The position numbers were made by a program, and so were the translations under genes. Below the pieces are notes generated by a model. It was not told where the DNA came from, ran no database searches, and was given only the letters and a program-made list of their open reading frames with translations. 64,000 nucleotides of DNA from CAG-390 sp045543615 (GTDB taxonomy: Bacteria; Bacillota; Clostridia; Oscillospirales; CAG-272), in assembly GCA_045543615.1 (NCBI GenBank), contig JAZPXL010000060.1:9536-73535 (forward strand). Reading direction: 5' to 3'. Of the stretch, positions 57,680-64,000 are shown piece after piece. Numbering within the stretch: position 1 is the first letter of the stretch; every line of letters begins with the position of its first letter.

Positions 57680-59200
57680 TCAGCTTACTGCTCTCTCCTC
57701 AAAATGGTCAATAAGCCTTTCAAGTAATCTGTTGTACATAACCTTATTTGTCTTGTATGTAGAAGCAAATGTGTTTTTTCCGTCCTTAACCATTTCACGA
57801 GTAGAGGTCGCAATACGGTTAAGCTCTGCTCCGTAAACCATACCTGTGTCAAATGTTACGCTTCCAACGATGATGTCGAAGATCTGACCGGATTCTGTGT
57901 CCTTGAGGTATCTCGTCTTCATAATAAGCTCACAATAGATAGGAAGAATATCTCTGTAAGACTCATAGTTCCACTGCTCAAGAACTGCACCGACAATGTC
58001 AAGGTTCTTGGAGGTATTCATTACGGACATAATGTTGTACGCATCCTGAGCAGTTGTGCGATAGCTTTCCTGCTCCTTTGTGTACTTAGGAAGGGGAAGC
58101 AGACCGTAGGGATCCTGCATATTTCTGATATTTGCGTTTTCTGCCGCACTACCATAAATAAGGTGGAGATGGAAGAGAGCCTTGCCGGTTGTGAAGTTAG
58201 AGCCAAGCTTTTCCCAATCGCTTGTCGTCATACCACCATTATTCTCATTGTAGAGCTTGATCTGTTTATCAATTGCATCGGAAACCTTTTCAGCATCCCA
58301 AGCAACCTCAATACTGCCGTCTTTGTTCTTTTTTGTATAGTCAACACCGAACGCTGTGAGGAATCCATCGTATGCTTCGGAGTTGGAGCAAGCGATAATT
58401 CCGTAGAAGTCGTCCTCGTCAGGTGTAGAGTTGGAGTTTTCATCCTTCCAGGTGTTTGCAGTAGCAGTAAGGAGAGTTTCAATAGTCCATTCATTGTTAA
58501 GAACTACATCGTAGAAGTCAGGAAGTGCGAGATCGTTGCCTATTCTGCGATTGTAGAATATTGCAAGTGAACGGTCAACAACAGAGAGGTTGAGGTCGCC
58601 GATGATAAAATAGAGCTGATCATCAATTTTTGCGGCGTCAACATATGTGGAATTCCACCAGGGGTGTGTTGTATCAATATAATCTACATTTTCAAGGTTA
58701 ATATATGCGTTACGAAGGGCTGAAGCCGTTCCATAATATGCGTAGTTTGTTACGATGTCTATCTTATCAGCACCGCCGGACTGAAGCTCCTTCGAAACTG
58801 CTGTAATAACTTGATCCTTATCTCCACCCTCAATAAAACTGAACTTGAAGTTCATCGTGTCCTCAAGCTTGAGGTTCCTTGCGAAAATTGAATCATTGAG
58901 AGTCTCGCCGGTCTGCTCATCGGGTGAGTAGAACTCACGGGTATAGGAGCGATTGTTTGAGCGCATTAGCACCGTAATAACCGTGTTATCGGGTGCTTTG
59001 AAGGTATCGGGAACGGGTGCTTCAACAACAGGTCTGCCCCAAGCATCAGTTTCAGGGCCGTCAGGTGTGCTGACTTCTACCTGTGCGTTGTTTGTAGTGT
59101 CGTCGCTAGGTGTAGTTGGATCAACGCAGGCAACGAACAATGCCGACAGTAGCAACAATGCCATAGCCGCTGTCAGTATTCTAAGAAATAGTTTTTTCAT
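57680..59200 (-). CDS. Extracellular solute-binding lipoprotein, carbohydrate type (family 1)
   Basis: 506 residues with a signal peptide and lipobox LFVACV (Cys about 25), then a Thr/Pro-rich linker. The body resembles large family 1 sugar-binding proteins of Clostridia: AIFYNRRIGNDLALPDFYDVV, WTIETLLTAT, a Ca-binding-like DENSNSTPDEDDFYG loop (about 253-267), and LPLPKYTKEQESY. No permease or ATPase gene is adjacent. It has a perfect promoter and AAAGGAGG site, so it is likely abundant. It could use the orphan MsmK-type ATPase at 15.8-16.9 kb. The ligand is unknown. Confidence 0.85.
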   Translation of the reverse strand: MKKLFLRILTAAMALLLLSALFVACVDPTTPSDDTTNNAQVEVSTPDGPETDAWGRPVVEAPVPDTFKAPDNTVITVLMRSNNRSYTREFYSPDEQTGETLNDSIFARNLKLEDTMNFKFSFIEGGDKDQVITAVSKELQSGGADKIDIVTNYAYYGTASALRNAYINLENVDYIDTTHPWWNSTYVDAAKIDDQLYFIIGDLNLSVVDRSLAIFYNRRIGNDLALPDFYDVVLNNEWTIETLLTATANTWKDENSNSTPDEDDFYGIIACSNSEAYDGFLTAFGVDYTKKNKDGSIEVAWDAEKVSDAIDKQIKLYNENNGGMTTSDWEKLGSNFTTGKALFHLHLIYGSAAENANIRNMQDPYGLLPLPKYTKEQESYRTTAQDAYNIMSVMNTSKNLDIVGAVLEQWNYESYRDILPIYCELIMKTRYLKDTESGQIFDIIVGSVTFDTGMVYGAELNRIATSTREMVKDGKNTFASTYKTNKVMYNRLLERLIDHFEERAVS

Positions 59201-59261
59201 TATTCTTAGCCTCCTTTTGTTAATTTTGTCAAAACAAGAGCATAATTTGACATCATTAATA

Positions 59262-59290
59262 TTATAAACTAACCAAAATGAATTGTCAAG
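59262..59290 (-). promoter_or_regulatory. Perfect-consensus promoter of the sugar-binding lipoprotein gene
   Basis: On the minus strand, perfect TTGACA (59285-59290), 17 bp, perfect TATAAT (59262-59267). Confidence 0.88.
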
Positions 59291-59494
59291 CCGAATACTT
59301 CATTTTTATTCATTGTTTTTTAAAACTTTATAACGTTTTCTTTTTGTAACTTAACGCAAAAGATGCAAAGTTCTCTCCTTTATCCTGCTATCGAAGATAA
59401 AGCAAAACAGAGTATAAGTGAGAATTGACGAACAATCGTGAGATAATTGCAAGAAAACGCCAAAAATCAAGGATTTTTTGCGAAAAACGCCCGA

Positions 59495-59516
59495 TTTTTA
59501 GAATATATTCTAAAAA
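59495..59516. promoter_or_regulatory. 22-bp perfect palindrome upstream of potA, candidate operator
   Basis: TTTTTAGAATATATTCTAAAAA reads the same on both strands and ends 4 bp upstream of the -35 box of the pot operon. I see nothing coding in 59291-59494. Confidence 0.6.
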
Positions 59517-59520
59517 ACTA

Positions 59521-59549
59521 TTGCAATTAGCGCAAATTTCTGCTACAAT
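59521..59549 (+). promoter_or_regulatory. Promoter of potABCD
   Basis: TTGCAA (59521-59526), 17 bp, TACAAT (59544-59549) with extended TG. Transcription should start near 59556. Confidence 0.72.
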
Positions 59550-59555
59550 AAATAA

Positions 59556-59704
59556 CGGAATCTGCGGTACGTAGGTACACCCGGCTTTTTTTGCCCGTTC
59601 ATCGGTTGCGTTTGACGCTCCCGTTGGACGGATTTTGCGCTTTTTTCCGGAGTGTGACATAGACCACTTCCCCAATTTTTTTAGTTAAAAAGGAATTGTA
59701 CGGA
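59556..59704 (+). ncRNA. Structured 5' leader of potABCD (unassigned, possible regulatory RNA)
   Basis: About 149 nt lie between the likely start site and the potA ATG. A 14-bp hairpin with internal loops spans 59595-59631 (CCGTTCA/TGGACGG, CGG/CCG, GCGT/ACGC), flanked by two pyrimidine-rich bulges. I do not recognise a known riboswitch class in it. It may be a polyamine-responsive leader, but this is inference. Confidence 0.4.
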
Positions 59705-60826
59705 ATGAACAACGAAAAGCTTATAGAGCTTCGCTCTGTCTCAAAGTCCTATGACGGCGAGCCTGTGCTTCGCTCTATCGATCTCGACATTCACAAGCAC
59801 GAGTTTATAACTCTGCTCGGCCCATCCGGATGCGGTAAGACTACAACTCTTCGCATCATTGGCGGATTCGCCACTCCCGACGAGGGAGAGGTTCTCTTCA
59901 ACGGCAAGAGAATCAACGATATCCCTCCACACAAGCGTCCCGTTAACACAGTTTTTCAACGCTACGCTCTATTCCCACATCTCAATGTTTTTGAGAACAT
60001 CGCCTTCGGTCTGAGGCTTGCAAAGCTCCCTGAAAAAGAGATTCGAGCTCGCGTAAAGGAAATGCTCATTCTCGTTAACCTCAAGGGCTTTGAGAAGCGA
60101 AAGGTCGACAGTCTCTCAGGTGGTCAGCAACAGCGTGTTGCCATCGCAAGAGCTCTTGTCAACAGGCCCAAGGTTCTGCTTCTTGACGAGCCCCTCGGCG
60201 CACTTGACCTCAAGCTTCGCAAGGATATGCAGGTTGAGCTCAAGCGTATGCAGAGACAGACGGGAATTACATTTGTTTTCGTAACACACGATCAGGAGGA
60301 AGCCCTCTCTATGTCTGACACCATCGTCGTAATGGCTGATGGTAAGATTCAGCAGATCGGCACGCCTGAGAAAATATATAACGAGCCCGAAAACGCTTTC
60401 GTCGCCGACTTTATCGGTGAGTCAAATATCGTAAACGGCATTATGGAAAAGGACTTCGTGGTGTCCTTTGCAGGACAGACCTTTGCCTGCGAGGACAGTG
60501 GATTTGCTCCCCGTGAGCCTGTTGACGTAGTTGTTCGTCCCGAGGATATCGACATCGTTCCTCTTGATGATGCTATGCTAAAGGGTGAGGTTACGTCCGT
60601 AACCTTCAAGGGCGACTATTACGAAATTATCGTCGACATCGACAACTTCAAGTGGATGATCGAAACAACGGATAGAGTGAGCGTCGGAGATACCATCGGC
60701 ATCTCCATCGACCCATACGAGATCCAGGTAATGAAAAAATCCGAATATTCGGGCAAATTCGGTGATTACTCATCCTTTAGCGATGAGATCGACGAGCTCT
60801 CGCAGCTCCCCGTGGAGGGCAACTGA
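59705..60826 (+). CDS. potA: Spermidine/putrescine ABC transporter ATP-binding protein
   Basis: About 373 residues from the ATG at 59705, supported by AAGGAA about 9 bp upstream; the in-frame TTG at 59696 is inside that site. Walker A GPSGCGKTT (about residues 40-48), Q-loop FQRYALFPHLNVFENI, signature LSGGQQQRVAIARAL, Walker B LLLDEPLGALD, and a C-terminal TOBE domain (about 285-355). It energises polyamine uptake with PotBCD. potB starts 2 bp after its stop. Confidence 0.94.
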   Translation: MNNEKLIELRSVSKSYDGEPVLRSIDLDIHKHEFITLLGPSGCGKTTTLRIIGGFATPDEGEVLFNGKRINDIPPHKRPVNTVFQRYALFPHLNVFENIAFGLRLAKLPEKEIRARVKEMLILVNLKGFEKRKVDSLSGGQQQRVAIARALVNRPKVLLLDEPLGALDLKLRKDMQVELKRMQRQTGITFVFVTHDQEEALSMSDTIVVMADGKIQQIGTPEKIYNEPENAFVADFIGESNIVNGIMEKDFVVSFAGQTFACEDSGFAPREPVDVVVRPEDIDIVPLDDAMLKGEVTSVTFKGDYYEIIVDIDNFKWMIETTDRVSVGDTIGISIDPYEIQVMKKSEYSGKFGDYSSFSDEIDELSQLPVEGN

Positions 60827-60828
60827 GG

Positions 60829-61656
60829 ATGAAGCGGAGATCTATCTTAAGATGTGCGGCAGCATACCCGCATATAGTCTGGGCTGTTCTCTTCATCGTT
60901 GCTCCTCTCATCTTTGTGGTATATTACGCATTTACGGATGCATCGGGTAATTTCACCTTTGACAATATCTTAGCTCTCGGTGACTATGTTCCGACCTTTG
61001 GACTTTCCGTCTGCTTTGCTCTTATTGCTACGGTAATTTGCCTTCTCATCGCATATCCTCTTGCGTATTTCATCACGATGCAGAAGCCTCGTACACAGGG
61101 AGTGCTCGTTATGCTGGCAATGCTTCCTATGTGGATGAATCTTCTCATCCGAACATATTCTATGCTCGCCATCCTTGACAACGGCGGCTTCCTCAACAAA
61201 ACGCTTGAGGCACTCGGGATGGGAACTCTCCATATCGTCGGCACGCCCGGTGCAGTTATTTTCGGTATGGTGTACAACTTCTTTCCCTATATGCTCCTGC
61301 CCATCTATTCCGTAATGTCAAAGCTTGACCACGGACTCATTGAGGCAGCGCAGGACCTTGGATGCAACTCCTTTGCGGTGCTCAAGAATGTTATTCTTCC
61401 TCTCACTCGCTCAGGTATTGTTTCGGGCATAACGATGGTATTTGTACCATCAATAAGCACCTTCTACATCTCTCAGAAGCTCGGTGGAGGCTCTTTCGAG
61501 CTTATCGGTGACGCTATTGAGCGTCAGTTTATGCTTCAGAACAATTATAATGTCGGAGCTTCAATCTCCCTCGTTATGATGATACTCATACTTCTCTCCC
61601 TCGCTGTAATGAACAAATTCAGCGACGAGGATGCAAATGGAGGTATGATGATATGA
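60829..61656 (+). CDS. potB: Spermidine/putrescine ABC transporter permease PotB
   Basis: A 275-residue permease with six membrane segments and the inner-loop EAA motif (IEAAQDLGCNSFAVLKNVILPL, about residues 172-193). It starts 2 bp after potA and overlaps potC by the four-base ATGA arrangement. Length and topology fit PotB. Confidence 0.93.
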   Translation: MKRRSILRCAAAYPHIVWAVLFIVAPLIFVVYYAFTDASGNFTFDNILALGDYVPTFGLSVCFALIATVICLLIAYPLAYFITMQKPRTQGVLVMLAMLPMWMNLLIRTYSMLAILDNGGFLNKTLEALGMGTLHIVGTPGAVIFGMVYNFFPYMLLPIYSVMSKLDHGLIEAAQDLGCNSFAVLKNVILPLTRSGIVSGITMVFVPSISTFYISQKLGGGSFELIGDAIERQFMLQNNYNVGASISLVMMILILLSLAVMNKFSDEDANGGMMI

Positions 61657-62474
61657 AGGTGTTTTCGAAAATCTACATCGCACTCTGCTTTGCTATTCTC
61701 TACGCACCGATTGCAGTGCTCGTGCTTTTCTCATTCAACAGCACAGCAAGCACGGGAGTTTTTGCAGGCTTTTCGCTCAAATGGTACGTTGAGCTATTCA
61801 ACAATCCGGATATTCTTCTTGCACTGAGAAACACGCTCATACTTGCAGTATGCTCCTCGCTTATATCGACAGCTATTGCAACGGGTGCTGCCATAGGCCT
61901 TTCAAAGATGAGGCAGAAGAAAACCCGCGGACTTATTGAATCGGTAACGAATGTGCCGATGATGAATCCCGATATCGTTACGGGCATTTCGATGATGCTT
62001 CTCTTCGTTTTTGTCGGAAATCTCATCGGAACATCGGGCGACAAGCTCAATTTCTTCACGATTTTGATAGCTCATATAACGTTCAACATCCCCTATGCGT
62101 ATCTGTGTATCACACCAAGGCTCAGACAGATGGACAAGCATCTGCCGGAGGCTGCGCAGGATCTTGGATGCACTCCCTTGCAGTCATTTTTCAGAGTTGA
62201 GCTGCCTTTCCTTATCCCCGGAATTATCTCCGGTCTGGTTATGGCGTTTACGCTTTCGCTTGATGATTTCGTCATAAGCTATTTCACCACGTCAGAGGCT
62301 GAGTTTATGACACTTCCTCTTTACATCTACTCCTTGACGAAAAAGGAAGTCAAGCCCACGCTCTACGCTCTTTCAACCATTATGATAGTGGCTATTCTGC
62401 TTTTGCTTGTGCTCTCAAACGTTATCAAGCAAGACCCATCAAAGCCCAAGAAAAAATCTAAAAAAGGAGTATGA
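61653..62474 (+). CDS. potC: Spermidine/putrescine ABC transporter permease PotC
   Basis: A 273-residue permease with six membrane segments. The EAA motif is PEAAQDLGCTPLQSFFRVELPF (about residues 164-185), and TLSLDDFVISYFT (about 206-218) is a PotC hallmark. The C-terminus ends in a lysine-rich tail. The start overlaps the potB stop by 4 bp. It ends 4 bp before potD. Confidence 0.93.
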   Translation: MKVFSKIYIALCFAILYAPIAVLVLFSFNSTASTGVFAGFSLKWYVELFNNPDILLALRNTLILAVCSSLISTAIATGAAIGLSKMRQKKTRGLIESVTNVPMMNPDIVTGISMMLLFVFVGNLIGTSGDKLNFFTILIAHITFNIPYAYLCITPRLRQMDKHLPEAAQDLGCTPLQSFFRVELPFLIPGIISGLVMAFTLSLDDFVISYFTTSEAEFMTLPLYIYSLTKKEVKPTLYALSTIMIVAILLLLVLSNVIKQDPSKPKKKSKKGV

Positions 62475-62478
62475 TAAA

Positions 62479-63834
62479 ATGAAAAGACGTTCAATTATTT
62501 CTGTTGTAACAGCTCTCTTTGTTTTGTCCGTTATTGTTAGTGGCATAGCTCTTATGACCACCTCCTGCACAGGCCCTGAGGCTGTTCTCAATGTCTACAA
62601 CTGGGGACAGTACATCTCGGATGGCTCTGAGGACTCGCTTGATGTCAACGAGGAGTTTGAGAAGTGGTATCTTGAGACTTACGGCGTAAAGATTGAGGTC
62701 AATTACGCAACATTTGCCTCAAACGAGGATATGTATGCAAAGCTCAAGAGTGGTGCTGTAAATTATGATGTCATCATCCCCTCGGATTATATGATCGAAC
62801 AGCTTATTGCCGAGGATATGCTTGAGAAGCTTGATTTTGACAACATTCCCAACTTCTCATATATTGCCGAAGACTATAAGGTTGGTGAATATGATCCCGA
62901 CGGACTCTATTCAGTTCCCTACACATACGGTATGGTCGGTATTATTTATAACTCCACTATCGTAAACGGAACGCCTGACAGCTGGGATATTATGTGGGAT
63001 GAGACTTATGCAGGTCAGATCCTTAACTTCAACAACCCCCGTGACGCTTTCGGCGTTGCTATGTATAAGCTCGGTATTGATGTAAATACAACCGAGAAGG
63101 TGCTCTGGGAAGCTGCGCTCTCCTCTCTTAAGGAACAGAAGCCTCTTATCCAGGCGTATGTAATGGACGAGATCTTCAACAAGATGAAGAACGGCTCTGC
63201 TGTAATAGCTCCTTATTATGCAGGCGACTTCTTTACAATGTACGCAGATAACGAAAACCTGAGTTTCTACTACCCCAAGGAAGGCACAAATGTTTTTGTT
63301 GACGCTATGTGCGTACCCAAGGGTTCACAGAACAAAGAGCTTGCAGAGGCATATATAAACTTTATGCTCCGTGAAGATATAGCAGTTGCAAATGCAGAGT
63401 ATATCTGCTATGCATCGCCCAACACGCTTGTTCGTGAGAACGCAGACTATAAGGCATATCTCGAGGAGCTCCACCCCGATGCATATGAAATTCTCTACCC
63501 CGAGACTATTGAGGGTAGTGAGACGCTCGAAACATCTTATTACAAGCATCTCGATGACACAACTCGCCAGCTTATGAACGACTGTTGGGAAAAACTCAAG
63601 GGAGACAGCTCGGTCGGCGTTGGCGTATATATCATTTGCGCAGTTCTCATTGTCATTATAGCCGTAGCTGTAATAGTCATCATCGTAAGGCGCAAGAAGC
63701 GTCAGAATTATGACGATCTTTATGACGATGATGATGACGAAGATGGCAAGGGAAACGAAGAATCCGATAAGCCCGTTACCGGCACAATAGTTGACAAAGG
63801 AACGGACTGCGAGGACGATCCGAAAAAGAAATAA
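62479..63834 (+). CDS. potD: Spermidine/putrescine-binding protein PotD with C-terminal membrane anchor
   Basis: About 451 residues from the ATG at 62479 (AAAGGAG about 10 bp upstream, 4 bp after potC). The signal peptide ends in lipobox TTSC (Cys 30). The PotD fold follows: LNVYNWGQYISDG at about 37-49, VNYATFASNEDMYAKL, YDVIIPSDYMIEQL, and the PKEGTNVFVDAMCVPKGSQN segment. The ending is unusual. A hydrophobic helix at about 383-403 (VYIICAVLIVIIAVAVIVIIV in part) is followed by RRKK and a 48-residue acidic tail rich in Asp (DDLYDDDDDED). This may anchor the protein twice, or the tail may be cytosolic. It binds polyamines for PotABC. Confidence 0.92.
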   Translation: MKRRSIISVVTALFVLSVIVSGIALMTTSCTGPEAVLNVYNWGQYISDGSEDSLDVNEEFEKWYLETYGVKIEVNYATFASNEDMYAKLKSGAVNYDVIIPSDYMIEQLIAEDMLEKLDFDNIPNFSYIAEDYKVGEYDPDGLYSVPYTYGMVGIIYNSTIVNGTPDSWDIMWDETYAGQILNFNNPRDAFGVAMYKLGIDVNTTEKVLWEAALSSLKEQKPLIQAYVMDEIFNKMKNGSAVIAPYYAGDFFTMYADNENLSFYYPKEGTNVFVDAMCVPKGSQNKELAEAYINFMLREDIAVANAEYICYASPNTLVRENADYKAYLEELHPDAYEILYPETIEGSETLETSYYKHLDDTTRQLMNDCWEKLKGDSSVGVGVYIICAVLIVIIAVAVIVIIVRRKKRQNYDDLYDDDDDEDGKGNEESDKPVTGTIVDKGTDCEDDPKKK

Positions 63835-63875
63835 GGGTAAAACACCTAAGACAGCACGAAAATAATAATTATCTA

Positions 63876-63904
63876 TTGATTATTTTTCAAAGCTGTGATA
63901 TAAT
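63876..63904 (+). promoter_or_regulatory. Promoter reading out of the right edge
   Basis: TTGATT (63876-63881), 17 bp, TATAAT (63899-63904) with extended TG. It drives a transcript whose first segment is the hairpin at 63917-63943; the gene lies beyond the window. Confidence 0.65.
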
Positions 63905-63916
63905 ATAATGTATAAA

Positions 63917-63943
63917 GCGGATGCCAAGCGTGCTTGGCATCCG
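63917..63943 (+). other. 13-bp hairpin at the 5' end of the outgoing transcript
   Basis: GCGGATGCCAAGC pairs perfectly with its complement around GT, starting about 6 nt after the expected transcription start. A-rich sequence follows, so on the plus strand it is not a terminator; it could terminate a minus-strand gene entering from the right or protect the RNA 5' end. Confidence 0.6.
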
Positions 63944-64000
63944 CAAAAATAAGCAAGGCTTGCTGAATTAACAATTCTTCCCTGCTTCAGAATATATAAA

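Noticed and set aside
59388..59675. 95-codon minus-strand frame in the potA upstream region
   Set aside because: It crosses the pot promoter, palindrome and leader, has no ribosome site, and its composition does not look like a protein.
1..64000. tRNA, rRNA, insertion sequences, prophage or defence islands
   Set aside because: No TTCGAATC-type tRNA arms, transposase motifs, integrase, terminal repeats or restriction/CRISPR genes were seen in any intergenic stretch.

Overview
The window looks like chromosomal DNA of an anaerobic member of the Clostridia (Bacillota). Evidence for this is the hrcA-grpE-dnaK-dnaJ-prmA heat-shock operon behind a CIRCE element, an oxygen-sensitive indolepyruvate:ferredoxin oxidoreductase, an ftsEX-pcsB-type division operon, type III pantothenate kinase, DUF1836 and DUF3006 proteins, strong AGGAGG ribosome sites and near-consensus sigma-A promoters. 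I see no rRNA, tRNA, CRISPR array, insertion sequence or prophage. Gene density is high and the order reads as ordinary chromosomal backbone.

Layout. 1-2.5 kb: end of an upstream surface protein, a class-I glutamine amidotransferase-like hydrolase, and a pantothenate module (ECF S component plus CoaX). 2.5-7.4 kb (minus): a large Thr-rich lipoprotein with a DUF4886-like domain and a DUF2975/HTH/DUF4173 membrane trio. 7.4-11.1 kb (minus): DUF3006, plsY, a methyltransferase and a degenerate FolC-like protein. 11.3-13.7 kb (plus): iorAB. 13.7-20.2 kb (minus): a TadA-alkyladenine glycosylase fusion with a CPBP protease, an orphan sugar-ABC ATPase, and tex with an RsuA-type pseudouridine synthase. 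20.5-23.6 kb (plus): a GH2 beta-galactosidase. 23.6-26.1 kb (minus): an SDR enzyme, a membrane protein and a sirtuin.

26.2-34.6 kb (minus): a long operon, CdaR-like regulator-ftsE-ftsX-M23 hydrolase activator-ctpA-greA-lysS, with rsmE upstream. 34.7-41.7 kb (minus): a lipid kinase and the heat-shock operon. 41.8-52.5 kb (minus): a surface transglutaminase-like protein, an amino-acid ABC transporter, and uvrA/uvrB with an ATPase-CYTH protein. 52.5-57.7 kb: an M50 protease divergent from a HAD hydrolase, then a DUF1836-NfeD-unknown-flotillin operon. 57.7-64 kb: a sugar-type binding lipoprotein divergent from potABCD, then a promoter leaving the right edge.

The most unusual items are these. The amino-acid binding lipoprotein appears circularly permuted: its usual C-terminal segment sits at the N-terminus. 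TadA is fused in frame to a 3-methyladenine/hypoxanthine glycosylase. Two proteins, FolC-like and AAA-CYTH, keep family architecture but have degraded P-loops. A 12-bp inverted repeat encloses the CIRCE. PotD has both a lipobox and a C-terminal membrane anchor with an acidic tail. A 22-bp perfect palindrome and a structured leader precede potA. All identifications come from reading motifs; no database search was run.
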